Origin: an uncultured Sulfitobacter sp. | GTDB taxonomy: Bacteria > Pseudomonadota > Alphaproteobacteria > Rhodobacterales > Rhodobacteraceae | Assembly (NCBI GenBank): GCA_947502265.1 | Contig: CANMZB010000001.1 | Location: 329,335 to 393,334 of the forward strand | Length of the DNA: 64,000 bases | Direction of reading: 5' to 3' | Part shown: positions 39,713-50,168 of the stretch, piece after piece | How the letters are laid out: each line of letters begins with the position of its first letter | Position numbering within the stretch: the first letter of the stretch is position 1 | The notes under the pieces: generated by a model | The model's input: the letters and a program-made list of their open reading frames with translations, nothing else | What the model was told of the DNA's origin: nothing | The model's database searches: none | Made by a program: the position numbers and the translations under genes

Positions 39713-40731
39713 CAGCTTGCGTTTGTGATGCGCACAAGGGCGTTGATCTTCTCGTGCGCAGCGCCGGAATCGATGCTTTCGCGTGCCATTTCCGCTCCGG
39801 TCTTGAGGTCGGGCGCCGCATCCGCGATCACCAATGCGGCGGCCGAATTCAGCAACACGGCATCGCGGTACGCAGAAGGCGCACCGTCGAGCAGCGCCTT
39901 GAACGCCACCGCGTTTTCTCCGGGCGTGCCGCCCACGATGTCCTCGAACGGGTGAACAGGCAGGCCCGCGTCTTCGGGATGGATTTCAATGTCGTTGATG
40001 GTGCCATCGTCGCGCAGGGCGCTTGCCCAGCTGACACCGGTGATTGTCAATTCGTCGGTGCCGTCAGAGCCGTGAACAAGCCACGCAACCTCGGACCCGA
40101 GCGTTTTGAGCGTTTCGGCCATTGGCCGGACCAGATCGCGCCGGTAGGTACCCGTCAACTGGCGTTTGACACCGGCGGGATTGGTCAGTGGCCCCAGAAT
40201 GTTGAATATCGTGCGGGTACCCAATTCGGATCGGGTGGGCATCACATGGGCAATCGCAGGATGGTGCATCGGGGCCATCATGAAACCAATACCGGCCTCG
40301 TTCAGCGCCTTTTCCACCACCTTGGGACCAACCATGGTTTTCAGGCCCATCTGCCCCAGCGCGTCCGCCGCGCCCGATTTCGAGCTGAGATTGCGGTTCC
40401 CGTGCTTGGCGACAACAACGCCCGCGCCCGCGACAACAAACGCAGTGGCGGTCGAAATGTTGAGCGTGCCCTTGCCGTCACCCCCGGTGCCAACGATGTC
40501 CATCGCACCATCGGGGGCTGTGACCTTGTGACATTTGGCGCGCATCACGGCGGCGGCGGCGGCGTATTCGTCCACCGTTTCGCCGCGCGTGCGCAGCGCC
40601 ATCAAGAAGCCGCCGATCTGGCTCGGTGTAGCTTCGCCTTCAAACAGGATTTGAAAGGCCACTTCGGCCTGCGCGCGGGTCAGCGGCCCGTTGGCGGCCG
40701 CATCGATCAGGGGTTTAAGACGCTCGCTCAT
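39712..40731 (-). CDS. trpD: Anthranilate phosphoribosyltransferase
   Basis: TrpD adds phosphoribose to anthranilate. The 339-residue protein contains the PRPP-binding [19 protein letters not shown] segment and the [17 protein letters not shown] motif. It overlaps trpG by four bases and ung by one base. Sequence and length are typical. Confidence 0.96.
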   Translation of the reverse strand: MSERLKPLIDAAANGPLTRAQAEVAFQILFEGEATPSQIGGFLMALRTRGETVDEYAAAAAVMRAKCHKVTAPDGAMDIVGTGGDGKGTLNISTATAFVVAGAGVVVAKHGNRNLSSKSGAADALGQMGLKTMVGPKVVEKALNEAGIGFMMAPMHHPAIAHVMPTRSELGTRTIFNILGPLTNPAGVKRQLTGTYRRDLVRPMAETLKTLGSEVAWLVHGSDGTDELTITGVSWASALRDDGTINDIEIHPEDAGLPVHPFEDIVGGTPGENAVAFKALLDGAPSAYRDAVLLNSAAALVIADAAPDLKTGAEMARESIDSGAAHEKINALVRITNAS

Positions 40732-41309
40732 GCAGAAACTTTCACCTCTTTGAGGAAGTTTTCGAGCAGCGCGTGACCCTGCTCGGACCGGATGGATTCG
40801 GGGTGGAACTGGACGCCGTGCAGCGGTAGATCACGGTGTTGCAGACCCATGATGGTGCCATCCTCAAGCTCTGCGGTGATCTCAAGGCTGTCGGGCAGGC
40901 TTGCGCGCTCAACGATCAGCGAATGATAGCGGGTTGCAGAAAACGGATTGGGCAGGCCTTTGAACAGGCCTTTATCGGTGTGGTGCATCAGGCCTAATTT
41001 GCCATGCACAATGTCGTTGGCGCGCACGACTTTGCCGCCAAACGCCTCGCCCAGTGTCTGATGCCCCAGACACACGCCCAAAAGCGGCACACGCGCTTGC
41101 GCGGCGGCGGCGGTCAGTTCAAGGCAGATACCCGCCTGTGCAGGGGCGCAGGGACCGGGCGACAAAACGATACCGGCGGGGCGCTTGGCCATCGCCTCTG
41201 CCACGCTTAATGTATCGTTGCGACAAATCTCGACCTGCGCCCCCAGCGCCCCGAAATAGTGTACCAGATTATAGGTGAAGCTGTCATAGTTATCTATCAG
41301 CAGGAGCAT
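40728..41309 (-). CDS. trpG: Anthranilate synthase glutaminase subunit
   Basis: TrpG releases ammonia from glutamine for TrpE. The 193-residue class I amidotransferase has the catalytic cysteine in [12 protein letters not shown] and the His-Glu pair in VQFHPES. It heads the trpG-trpD-ung-trpC-moaC-moeA chain. Its partner trpE is on the same strand but 2 kb upstream, beyond an oppositely oriented gene. The promoter is presumably in 41310-41493. Confidence 0.96.
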   Translation of the reverse strand: MLLLIDNYDSFTYNLVHYFGALGAQVEICRNDTLSVAEAMAKRPAGIVLSPGPCAPAQAGICLELTAAAAQARVPLLGVCLGHQTLGEAFGGKVVRANDIVHGKLGLMHHTDKGLFKGLPNPFSATRYHSLIVERASLPDSLEITAELEDGTIMGLQHRDLPLHGVQFHPESIRSEQGHALLENFLKEVKVSA

Positions 41310-41493
41310 GTCAGGAAACTTCTTATTAGGGCTAGAGAAGCGCCAGCCAGACGCGGTATAGGTGATGCGCGTAGATGTTCAGGCTTGAGACGTGACGTCA
41401 AGGGGCAGGGGCTTTGGCGCAGGTCACAACCGGGGTGTAAAATCCGGGGCGCTTAGGGTATTGGGCACGAAACAGGACAAGGTGACATCGGCT

Positions 41494-43002
41494 ATGGCGC
41501 GGGGCGTGTTAAGCGGGATCGGATTGGGCGCGGTTTTCAGCATCGGTATGGCGGGTGTTATTTCGGTGCTTGTGCCTATTGAATCAACGCGCGCGCCTGA
41601 AACGGGCGAAGCAGGCAATGTGGCGCCTTCGACTGCCCCCGCAACGCAGGCACCTGTGACGGCGGGCGGCTCGCAAGACACCCGACAGCAGCCGCAAATC
41701 ACCATGCGCCCCCCCACGGACGAGCCTGCTCCGGCCGAACCTGCCGCCTCCGCACAAGCGCCCGAGGTCTCGGCCCAAGCGCCTGAGGGCGCGGATGGCA
41801 CCACGCCGGATCACAGCCCCGCAAGCCTGCCTGCTACCGAGCCCGACAGCCGTGCGCCCGCCCCTGTGCAGCCGGCGGAAGCCACGGTTGTGGATGATCT
41901 GCCGGAGCCGCCCGCGCCCTTGCCACAGCCCGAAACGGGACCGGCAGGCACGCTGACCGCGCCGCGCCCGCTGCCCGACAGCGTGGTTGCGATGCTTGAG
42001 GCAGACGCGCCTGTCTTGCCAAACCCACAGGCGTTGGCCCCGATGATTCCCGATGATGCGCCCGAGGTGCAAGTGTCACCGCAGGCCATTGCGAATCCTG
42101 CTGCCGCGCCGATACCGACACCGCAGGATGCGCCTGATACAATCGAAACCGCCCCGACCGAGCGCCCGCGCGTGCTGCCTGCACCCGACGGCAAGGGGGC
42201 GGTGAACACCAACCGGCCGCGTATTGGCACGCCCGCCAACACGCTGACCGACCGGAGTGCCGCGGACGCGCCGTTAGAAACAGACACGTCCGATGTAGCA
42301 ACCGATCCGTCGATGCAACAGCCGATCCGGCGCTACGGCGAAGCGTTCGGCAACCCGGACGGCAAGCCGCTGATGAGCATTCTGCTGATTGATGCCGGTG
42401 CCGATCTGGATGCCGGCGGGATCGGGCTTCCTGCGTTGGGAAGTTTTCCCTATCCGCTCAGCTTTGCGGTCGATGCCTCCTTGCCGGATGCCCGCGCGCG
42501 GATGGAACGCTACCGCGCCGAGGGCTTCGAGGTGCTGGCAATGGTAAACCTGCCGCAAGGCGCGCGGCCCTCTGATGCCGAAGTGTCCCTTGCCGCAGCG
42601 CTTGACGATCTGCCGCAGGTTGTCGGGTTGCTTGATGGGACGGGCGAAGGGCTGCAAGGGTCGCGCGAGGTGGCCGATCAGGTCACAGAGATCCTGAAAA
42701 GCGCAGGCCTCGGGCTTGTCGCGCAAAGCAAAGGGTTGGATTCGATGCCCAAACTTGCAGTGAAAAAGGGCGTGCCCGCCGCGCCAGTTTTCCGCGATTT
42801 CGATAGCAAGAACCAGGACGCCCGCGTCATCCGCCGCTTTTTGGATCAGGCCGCGTTCAAAGCGGGGCAGGAGGGCAGCGTGATTATGCAAGGTCGCTTG
42901 CGGTCTGAAACCATCGAAGCGCTGCTGGTCTGGGGCTTGGCGGATCGCGCCAGCACCGTCGCGCTCGCGCCGATCTCGGCCACGCTGTTGGCGCAGCAGT
43001 AG
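41494..43002 (+). CDS. Divergent polysaccharide deacetylase family protein with Pro/Ala-rich linker
   Basis: ATG at 41494 gives 502 residues with an N-terminal membrane anchor (GVLSGIGLGAVFSIGMAGVI). A frame extending to 41392 adds an implausible leader. Residues about 30-290 are a low-complexity Pro/Ala/Glu-rich linker. The C-terminal 200 residues (MSILLIDAGADLDAGGIGLP onward) match the divergent polysaccharide deacetylase (YibQ-like) family, which has a deacetylase-like barrel. It probably acts in the periplasm on cell-envelope carbohydrate. It splits trpE from trpG and points against the trpE transcript. Confidence 0.82.
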   Translation: MARGVLSGIGLGAVFSIGMAGVISVLVPIESTRAPETGEAGNVAPSTAPATQAPVTAGGSQDTRQQPQITMRPPTDEPAPAEPAASAQAPEVSAQAPEGADGTTPDHSPASLPATEPDSRAPAPVQPAEATVVDDLPEPPAPLPQPETGPAGTLTAPRPLPDSVVAMLEADAPVLPNPQALAPMIPDDAPEVQVSPQAIANPAAAPIPTPQDAPDTIETAPTERPRVLPAPDGKGAVNTNRPRIGTPANTLTDRSAADAPLETDTSDVATDPSMQQPIRRYGEAFGNPDGKPLMSILLIDAGADLDAGGIGLPALGSFPYPLSFAVDASLPDARARMERYRAEGFEVLAMVNLPQGARPSDAEVSLAAALDDLPQVVGLLDGTGEGLQGSREVADQVTEILKSAGLGLVAQSKGLDSMPKLAVKKGVPAAPVFRDFDSKNQDARVIRRFLDQAAFKAGQEGSVIMQGRLRSETIEALLVWGLADRASTVALAPISATLLAQQ

Positions 43003-43279
43003 GCGCGTTTACGCAACGTGGCGGGGCCGCATCGGTGCCGAAGGTCACGCAGGCCTGTTTCTGAGCAGGCGCATCGGGGATCAACAGATCAGGTGCGTGA
43101 TTGGCAAGATGCCCGCCTTTGGATGCGGGGTCGATTGTGGCGCGCTCTGACTGGGCGCATGAGGTGTTTGAGCGGAGACCTTAACTATAGGGAAGCGACG
43201 GACTGAAAGCTTCGCCCCCGAAGTGACCGGATCTATGATGCAATGCTGGCGGTAAACCCCGCTTGACCGGTTAAACAGC

Positions 43280-44791
43280 TTAACTGTTGTTGCTGCCCCC
43301 AAAGCGCGCGGCATCTTCCGCCGCGCGGCGGATAGCGCCGGCTTTATGCACAGTTTCCATATATTCAGACTCGGGGTCGCTGTCATAGACAACGCCGCCA
43401 CCCGCCTGAATATAAAGGGTTTCATCCTTGATCACAGCGGTACGCAGGGCAATGCACATGTCCATATCGCCACCCGCTGAGAAATAACCGACGCCGCCGC
43501 CGTACAGCCCGCGCTTTTCCGGTTCCAACTCGTCGATGATCTGCATCGCGCGCACTTTGGGCGCGCCCGAAACGGTGCCTGCGGGCATCCCTGCGAAAAA
43601 CGCATCAAGCGAATCTTTGCCTTCAGCCAATTCGCCGACCACATTCGAAACAATGTGCATGACGTGGGAATACCGCTCGACGATGAATTCTTCGGTCGGG
43701 CGCACGGTGCCGATTTTGGCGACGCGGCCCACATCATTGCGCCCCAGATCGAACAGCATCAGATGCTCGGCCAGCTCTTTTTCATCCGCCATCAGATCGG
43801 CCTCAAGCGCGCGGTCTTCTTCGGGGGTCGCACCGCGCGGGCGTGTGCCGGCGATGGGGCGAATGGTCACTTCCTGACCGAACACGCGCACCAGAATTTC
43901 GGGGCTGGCCCCGACGACATGGAAACCGCCGAAATTGAAATAGAACATGAAAGGCGACGGGTTTGTGCGCCGCAAGGAACGATAAAGCGCAAAGGGGGGT
44001 TGTTTGAATTGTTGCGCCCAGCGTTGGCTGGGAACGACCTGAAATATGTCACCCGCCGTGATGTATTCCTTGGCCTTGAGAACCGCGTCCTTATACTCTT
44101 CGCGGGTGAAATTGCTCACCGGCTCGGGAATTTCGGTGGCATCGCCCAGATCGCGGCTGCTGCCTGCGGGGCTGCGCTCAAGGTCGCGCACGGCGTCCAT
44201 CACCCGTTCGGCGGCCTGCGCATATGCGGCGCGCGCGGACTGTCCGTCGCTGACCCACGCGGGAGAGACGACCGTTACCTCGCCTTTGACCCCGTCCAGA
44301 ACGGCAATCACCGACGGGCGCAGCATCACGGCATCGGGCAGGCCCAACGGGTCGGGGTTGATGTTGGGTAAATGCTCGACCAGACGAATCATATCATATC
44401 CGAGATAGCCGAAAAGCCCCGCTGCTGATTGCGGCAGCCCTTCAGGCAAATCAATGCGGCTTTGCGCAATGAGGGCGCGCAGCGCGTCAAGCGGGTTACC
44501 CTCCATCAGCGTGTAGGCATCGGGATCATAGCGCGCGGCGCGGTTGACCTCGGAGGTGGTGCCGCGACAGCGCCAGATCAGATCGGGCTTCATCCCGATG
44601 ATCGAATAGCGCCCGCGCACCTCGCCGCCCGTCACGGATTCGAGCATGAAGGCGTTTTCCGCAGCGCCTCCCAGCTTGAGCATCAGTGACACAGGCGTGT
44701 CGAGATCGGCGGCAAGGCGGGTATAGACCACCTGATGCTCTCCGGCATCATAGGCGGCGGCGAAGCTGTCATAATCGGGTGTAAGGGACAT
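43280..44791 (-). CDS. trpE: Anthranilate synthase component I
   Basis: TrpE converts chorismate to anthranilate. The 503-residue protein has the N-terminal feedback-site region (MLKLGGAAENAFMLESVTGG) and the chorismate-binding core with IAGTRPRGATPEEDRALEAD and MFDLGRNDVGRVA-like sequence. It starts one base after the PpiD-like gene stop, so it is cotranscribed with that gene. There is no leader peptide or attenuator between them. Confidence 0.96.
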   Translation of the reverse strand: MSLTPDYDSFAAAYDAGEHQVVYTRLAADLDTPVSLMLKLGGAAENAFMLESVTGGEVRGRYSIIGMKPDLIWRCRGTTSEVNRAARYDPDAYTLMEGNPLDALRALIAQSRIDLPEGLPQSAAGLFGYLGYDMIRLVEHLPNINPDPLGLPDAVMLRPSVIAVLDGVKGEVTVVSPAWVSDGQSARAAYAQAAERVMDAVRDLERSPAGSSRDLGDATEIPEPVSNFTREEYKDAVLKAKEYITAGDIFQVVPSQRWAQQFKQPPFALYRSLRRTNPSPFMFYFNFGGFHVVGASPEILVRVFGQEVTIRPIAGTRPRGATPEEDRALEADLMADEKELAEHLMLFDLGRNDVGRVAKIGTVRPTEEFIVERYSHVMHIVSNVVGELAEGKDSLDAFFAGMPAGTVSGAPKVRAMQIIDELEPEKRGLYGGGVGYFSAGGDMDMCIALRTAVIKDETLYIQAGGGVVYDSDPESEYMETVHKAGAIRRAAEDAARFGGSNNS

Positions 44792-44792
44792 A

Positions 44793-46634
44793 TTATTGAA
44801 AATTCACATTCACGGCGCTGATCGCCCGTTGATCTATGGCCTGTCCGGCACGGGCTAATGTGTCGTTGGCGTAGATTTCGAACAGGTTGCGGGCAAGGTC
44901 CTGATTTTGTTGCTCGCGCAGGCGGGCAACAAGGTTTTCCGATTCTTCGGTTTGATCGGCCGTATTGATCGCATCAAGGCGCACGAGAACGACAGTTTCC
45001 ATCCCTTGCAGGATTTCGATGTCGCCGCTTTGCATGTCGAACACCGTGCTCATAAATCCCTCGGGCGTCTGTTTGATGAATGAATTTCGGGTCTGGTCCG
45101 TGTCAATGCGCGCGTCCAATCCCAGCTCGGGCAGGGTGGTGCCTTCGCTCAGGGCCGCTTTTGCCGCTTCGGCACGGGCGCTCAAGCGGGACACGATCTC
45201 GTTGGTGCGCCAGCGTTCTGCGACCTCGTCGGCGACCTCTGCATAGGTTGCGGGGCGCTCGGGCAGTGCTTCGTCCAGACGCATGGCAAAAAGCCCGCCA
45301 TCGCCCAGTTGCTGGATGCGCGGGAAATCGCCTTGCGCCACGCTCGCCGCCGCTTCGCGGAAGCTTTCATAGGCGGCAATATCGCCCGTGCTGTCCACGG
45401 TCCAGTCGATCTGCCCCAGTACCATGCCGGTTTCCTGCGCAAGCTGCTCAAGGGTGGCACCGCCCGCAAGGCGGTCGTCCAGGTCTTCGGCTTGTCCTGC
45501 CACGATGCGGATGGCGCGGTCCGTGGCCAGCGCATCGCGCAATTCCGGTTCTGCGTCTTCAAAGCTGATGAGTTGTGCGGGCAAGACGCCGTTGACGCGG
45601 AACAATGCAGGCCCAAGCGGCGTCGCGGCGGGGCCGACAATATCGCCCACGTCGGCCTCGAATACAGGCCTACCAGCGGCCCCCAGATCGGCAAGGCCCA
45701 TATCGCCCATGTCCACATCCGAAAGCTGTAGACCGCGATCGGCAACCAGCGCTTCGAATGTGGTGCCGCCCACTTCAAGGGCCGCGGCGGCCTGATCGGC
45801 AGCCTCTTGGTCGGCAAAAACAAGGCGTTCGATCAAGCGGCGTTCAGGTTGGTTGTATTGATCGTTGCGGGCTTCGTATTCGGCGCGCAAATCGGCTTCG
45901 GGCAGATCGACTTCGTCAATGATGTCGACGGGGTTAAGCCAGACATAGGTGATTTTTTTGCTGGCGGGCAGCACGAATGTGTCCGCATTGGCGTCAAAAA
46001 AGGATTGCAACGTGTCTGTATCGGGGGTGCCGACGGGGTCTTCCAGATTGCTTTCCTCCAGCAGCGCCCAGGTGAAATCACGCGTCTCGCCGACATAGGC
46101 GACAAGGGTTTCAGCATAGCTGGCGGGCATCTCGACACCGCTGAAAACAGCGCTCTGCAAAAGCTGTCGTGCAGTTTCCTCGCGCAGGCCGATCTCGAAC
46201 TCGGTCTCGCTCAGGCCCGCCTGACGCAGCGCCTGTGTATATCCGTCACGATCAAAATTGCCGTCGATGCCCTGAAACGAGGGGATCGCAACGATGCGGT
46301 CGCGCAGGGTTTCGTCCCCGATGGACAGCCCCATGGTGGCGGCCTCGTGATCCAGCGCGCGATCACGCAGGATGCGCTGCAACACAGCACGATCAAGGCC
46401 GATCTGCTGGGCTTCCTGAAAGCTCATGGCGCGGCCTGTTTGCTGGCCGATGACGCGCAATTCCTGCTGCATCTCGCGGGCGTAGGAATCCACCGAAATC
46501 GGCAGTTCGCCAACCGTGCCGATGGTGCGGATATTGCCGCTGAGATTGACGGCACCAAAGCCGCCAAGACCTATAAACAGCAAGCCCACAATGATCCACA
46601 TTGCGGTTTTCGAAATGCTTGATTTTTTGGCCAT
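44793..46634 (-). CDS. PpiD/SurA-like periplasmic folding protein (peptidylprolyl isomerase family)
   Basis: The 613-residue protein has one N-terminal membrane anchor (AMWIIVGLLFIGLGGFGAVN), a SurA-type chaperone region, a central parvulin-like domain (about 260-370) and a long helical tail. It fits PpiD, an inner-membrane-anchored chaperone for exported proteins. Isomerase activity of PpiD-type domains is often weak. It precedes trpE with one base between them, as seen in related genomes. Its upstream neighbour is an aminotransferase gene 66 bases away. Confidence 0.9.
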   Translation of the reverse strand: MAKKSSISKTAMWIIVGLLFIGLGGFGAVNLSGNIRTIGTVGELPISVDSYAREMQQELRVIGQQTGRAMSFQEAQQIGLDRAVLQRILRDRALDHEAATMGLSIGDETLRDRIVAIPSFQGIDGNFDRDGYTQALRQAGLSETEFEIGLREETARQLLQSAVFSGVEMPASYAETLVAYVGETRDFTWALLEESNLEDPVGTPDTDTLQSFFDANADTFVLPASKKITYVWLNPVDIIDEVDLPEADLRAEYEARNDQYNQPERRLIERLVFADQEAADQAAAALEVGGTTFEALVADRGLQLSDVDMGDMGLADLGAAGRPVFEADVGDIVGPAATPLGPALFRVNGVLPAQLISFEDAEPELRDALATDRAIRIVAGQAEDLDDRLAGGATLEQLAQETGMVLGQIDWTVDSTGDIAAYESFREAAASVAQGDFPRIQQLGDGGLFAMRLDEALPERPATYAEVADEVAERWRTNEIVSRLSARAEAAKAALSEGTTLPELGLDARIDTDQTRNSFIKQTPEGFMSTVFDMQSGDIEILQGMETVVLVRLDAINTADQTEESENLVARLREQQNQDLARNLFEIYANDTLARAGQAIDQRAISAVNVNFQ

Positions 46635-46700
46635 GTCGGACGCCCCCCGTGCGATGTTTGCAACTGTCTAAGGGCTGTGCAGAGCAGGGGCAAGGGGGGC

Positions 46701-47885
46701 TTAACTTCGTGGCAAATCCAGCGCTGCCAGTCGGGCGAACAGATCGCCGATGCCTGCGGTGTCAAGATTGGCAAACGCGATGCGCAACTCGCGCGGGCCG
46801 TCGGAGTCGCCTTGGGGATAGAACATCGTGCCGGGCAGACACAGGATGCCGGCCGCACGCACCAGCAGAGGCGCCAGATCGGCACTGCTTTGCGCGAAAG
46901 GGTGGCGCAGATAGGCGAAGTATCCTCCAAGGCCAAGGATTTCCCAACCCTTTTCGGCCAGCGCGGGAAAACCCGAGGAAATGGCCGCACGACGGTGCAG
47001 GATCTCGTCGCGCTCGCCTGCGAGCCATTGATCAAGGTGCTGCATCCCCCAGAGCGCGCCGTGCTGGCCCAGCTGCGCGGGGCAGATCGCCACGGTATCA
47101 AGGAATTTTTCTGCCTCCGCCAGACGTGCAGGCGAAGTGAGCAGCCCGCCGATCCGGTGGCCGGTAAGACGGTACGCCTTGGAAAACGAATAGAGGTGGA
47201 TGAGGGTTTCATCCCAATCGGGCCGCTGGAAAAGCGCATGGGGCGCGCCGGTATCCGCATGAAAATCGCGGTAGGTTTCATCGACGATCAGCGCAATACC
47301 GTGGCGTTGCGCAACATCAAAGAACGCGTCAAGCAGCGCAGCGGGATATTCCGCGCCGGTGGGGTTGTTTGGCGTGACCAGGACAAGGGCACGGGTGCCC
47401 GGGGTGATCAGCGCTTCGGCGGCGTCGGGCGTGGGCAGCATGTCGCTGCCGGTTTTCAACGGCACAGCCTGCACCCCCGCCATATCGAGCCACATCTTGT
47501 GGTTGAAATACCACGGCGTGGGAACAATCACCTCGTCCTCTTCGGCGCACAGTGTGGCGATGGCCGCCGCAAACGCCTGATTGCAGCCGGAGGTGATACA
47601 GACATTTCCCGACGCAACCGTGCCGCCGTATATCCGCGAAGTCCGTGCCGCCAACTCTGCACGCAAGGCAGGTAGCCCCAGCACGGGGCCATAGAGATGG
47701 GCGCTGTCGTCGTTCAGTGCCGCCTGCGCGATGGCACGGCGCAGATCGGGATGCGGTGGTTCGACCGGTGCGGCCTGACTCACGTTGACCAGAGGGCGGT
47801 CGGAGGGGAACGTCACGCCTTCCAGCCAGCGCCGCGCCTCCATCACGGGAGGCGGGAACGTGGTCGCGGTGCGGGGAAGAGACAT
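46701..47885 (-). CDS. Class I/II PLP-dependent aminotransferase
   Basis: The 394-residue fold-type I aminotransferase has the motif LVTPNNPTGAEY, the aspartate in LIVDETYRDF, and the PLP lysine in YSFSKAYRLTGHRIG. The substrate cannot be assigned. Aspartate-family or aromatic specificity is possible, given the trpE neighbour downstream. It reads towards the ppiD-trpE pair on the same strand. Confidence 0.9.
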   Translation of the reverse strand: MSLPRTATTFPPPVMEARRWLEGVTFPSDRPLVNVSQAAPVEPPHPDLRRAIAQAALNDDSAHLYGPVLGLPALRAELAARTSRIYGGTVASGNVCITSGCNQAFAAAIATLCAEEDEVIVPTPWYFNHKMWLDMAGVQAVPLKTGSDMLPTPDAAEALITPGTRALVLVTPNNPTGAEYPAALLDAFFDVAQRHGIALIVDETYRDFHADTGAPHALFQRPDWDETLIHLYSFSKAYRLTGHRIGGLLTSPARLAEAEKFLDTVAICPAQLGQHGALWGMQHLDQWLAGERDEILHRRAAISSGFPALAEKGWEILGLGGYFAYLRHPFAQSSADLAPLLVRAAGILCLPGTMFYPQGDSDGPRELRIAFANLDTAGIGDLFARLAALDLPRS

Positions 47886-47964
47886 CGAACGGCTCCGGAT
47901 GGGGAGAGGGCAGGATTGAGTTTAAAGGCCAAATGAAGCGGGAGGACAGCGTCCCGCCGCAACG

Positions 47965-48471
47965 TTACTCTTTGCCGCGATAGGGTTCTACATATTGCAG
48001 TGCCATATCCCACGGAAAGAAAATCCATGTGTCCTGGCTGACTTCGGTGATGAAGGTCTGGACCTGCGGGCGGCCTTGCGGTTTGGCATAAACGGTGGCG
48101 AAATGGGCGTTCGGGTACAGCGCGCGTACCAGTTCGAGGGTTCTGCCGCTGTCGACCAGATCGTCAACCACAAGGATGCCGGTGCCATCACCCATCAACG
48201 CGGCGTCCGGTGATTTGAGGACTGTGGCTTCGGATTGATCCTGATTGTCGTAGGATTTGACAGAGATCGTATCGACGGTGCGAATGTCGAGTTCACGCGC
48301 CACGATCATCGCGGGTGCCATGCCACCGCGCGTGATGGCGACAACTGCGCGCCAGCGGCCATTGTCGGGGCCTTGACCGTCAAGCCGCCATGCCAGCGCG
48401 CGGCTGTCGCGGTGAATCTGGTCCCAGCTGATGTGGAAGCCTTTTTCGTGGGGGAGGCGGGTTTCGCTCAT
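47965..48471 (-). CDS. gpt: Xanthine phosphoribosyltransferase
   Basis: Gpt salvages xanthine and guanine to nucleotides using PRPP. ATG at 48471 ([20 protein letters not shown]) gives 168 residues. The PRPP loop [19 protein letters not shown] is at about residues 96-114. A longer frame reaching 48582 only covers the end of the upstream exporter gene. That exporter gene ends four bases before this start, so the two are cotranscribed. Confidence 0.93.
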   Translation of the reverse strand: MSETRLPHEKGFHISWDQIHRDSRALAWRLDGQGPDNGRWRAVVAITRGGMAPAMIVARELDIRTVDTISVKSYDNQDQSEATVLKSPDAALMGDGTGILVVDDLVDSGRTLELVRALYPNAHFATVYAKPQGRPQVQTFITEVSQDTWIFFPWDMALQYVEPYRGKE

Positions 48472-48475
48472 AAAG

Positions 48476-49078
48476 TTACCTTTGTAGCAGAAGTTTGAGG
48501 CCCAGACCGCCCAGCAGCAGCGCCGCCGCCCGATCCAGAATCGGTTTTGCCTTGAGATAGCGCAGGCGCGCGGAATGCGCACTTAAAACTAGCGCGCAGG
48601 TGGTATAGAACAGGATTTCCAGCGCCAGATGGTTGAGCGTGACCAGTGCGATGTCCGTCGCGGGCAGGGCTTGGGGAAATACCACAACGATCACGGCAGC
48701 CGCAAAAAGCATGGCTTTGGGATTGCCTAGATTGACAAGAACGCCGTCAAGAAATGCACGGCGGGCGGGTTTGGCATCGCTGGAAAGCGGGGTTCTGGCG
48801 GTGCGCCATGTCCTGTAAGCGAGATAGATAAGATAGAACGCGCCGCCGGTTTTAAGCGCACCATAAGCCCACGGAAAAAGCGTAAAGACAGCATCAAGCC
48901 CCAGAAGGGCGGCCAGCGTCCAAAGGGTGGCCATCAGGCCTAGCCCGAAGCCCGTTAGAATTCCCGCGCGCCGCCCCGCAGCGACCGAGGTGCGCACCGA
49001 CAGCAAAAACGCGGCACCGGGGCTGACGATCGCAGCCAAAAGCACCACGTTGAAGGCAAGGAGTTGGTCTATGCTCAT
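48476..49078 (-). CDS. LysE/RhtB-family amino acid exporter
   Basis: The 200-residue membrane protein has about six hydrophobic segments and the family pattern [22 protein letters not shown] near the N-terminus and [16 protein letters not shown] in the middle. Members export lysine, homoserine, threonine or related compounds. The substrate here is unknown. It lies between fabI and gpt on the same strand. Confidence 0.9.
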   Translation of the reverse strand: MSIDQLLAFNVVLLAAIVSPGAAFLLSVRTSVAAGRRAGILTGFGLGLMATLWTLAALLGLDAVFTLFPWAYGALKTGGAFYLIYLAYRTWRTARTPLSSDAKPARRAFLDGVLVNLGNPKAMLFAAAVIVVVFPQALPATDIALVTLNHLALEILFYTTCALVLSAHSARLRYLKAKPILDRAAALLLGGLGLKLLLQR

Positions 49079-49121
49079 CCGGGGTTATCCGCGCGCGCCG
49101 TATCGTGATGTTTCAGGCGGA

Positions 49122-49925
49122 TCATTTCGTCATGTCGGGCGCATCCACCGCCTTCATGCCGACGACGTGATATCCCGCATCCACATGCAGGTTTTCGCCC
49201 GTTGTACCCGACCCCAGATCGCTGAGCAGGAAAAGCGCGGCTTTGCCCACTTCGTCGATTGTCACATTGCGGCGCAGGGGCGAGTTGTATTCGTTCCACT
49301 TCATAATATAACGGAAATCGCCGATGCCGGAGGCGGCCAGAGTCTTGATCGGGCCTGCGGAAATGGCGTTGACGCGAATCCCGTCCTTGCCCAGATCTTC
49401 CGCAAGATATTTGACAGATGCTTCCAGCGCGGCTTTTGCGACGCCCATCACGTTGTAATGCGGCATCACTTTTTCCGCGCCGTAATACGTGAGCGTGAGA
49501 CACGCGCCGCCGTTGGTCATCAATTTCTCGGCGCGCTGCACCACAGCCGTAAAGGAGTACACCGAGATGTCCATCGACTGGGCAAAATTCTGACGGCTGG
49601 TGTCCACATAACGGCCACGCAGTTCATTCTTGTCCGAGAAGCCGATGGCATGCACGATGAAATCAAGGCCTCCCCACTTCTCTTTCAAGGCGTCAAAAAG
49701 GGCATCCATCGACGCCTCGTCACCGACATCGCACGGCAGCACCGTATCCGAGCCAAGCTGCGCGGCCAGCGGATCAACCCGCTTTCTCAGGGCATCGCCC
49801 TGATAGGAAAACGCCAGCTCTGCACCGGCATCGGCAAGCTGCTTTGCAATGCCCCAGGCGATTGATTTGTCGTTGGCCAATCCCATGATCAGCCCCCGCT
49901 TGCCGGTCATCAGGTTATTGGACAT
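49122..49925 (-). CDS. fabI: Enoyl-[acyl-carrier-protein] reductase FabI
   Basis: FabI carries out the last reduction in each round of fatty acid elongation. The ATG at 49925 is chosen because GGAG lies eight bases before it; a GTG six bases upstream is too close to that site. The 267-residue short-chain-dehydrogenase protein has GLANDKSIAWGIAKQL at the NADH site, FIVHAIGFSDKNELRG, and the catalytic tyrosine-lysine pair in YNVMGVAKAALE. It is divergent from pdxH. Confidence 0.96.
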   Translation of the reverse strand: MSNNLMTGKRGLIMGLANDKSIAWGIAKQLADAGAELAFSYQGDALRKRVDPLAAQLGSDTVLPCDVGDEASMDALFDALKEKWGGLDFIVHAIGFSDKNELRGRYVDTSRQNFAQSMDISVYSFTAVVQRAEKLMTNGGACLTLTYYGAEKVMPHYNVMGVAKAALEASVKYLAEDLGKDGIRVNAISAGPIKTLAASGIGDFRYIMKWNEYNSPLRRNVTIDEVGKAALFLLSDLGSGTTGENLHVDAGYHVVGMKAVDAPDMTK

Positions 49926-50168
49926 GCTCACAACTCCGAAAAATTTACGCGATTGGTTTAGCTTTATGCGATTGCCCCCACAGCATCAAGACAGGGTATC
50001 AAGTCGGGGACGCGCCAATGGTTTCGGGTTGCCTATCCCGTGTGGATTGTGAAATTGTACCTACAATAGAATATCGGTCGCCTCTGATCATCGGTTGTTC
50101 GCGCGCTTTATATCCTGTAGCGACACCGTACGGAATGGTAGGGTGCGGCGTTTCAAGGGGGCAAGGTT

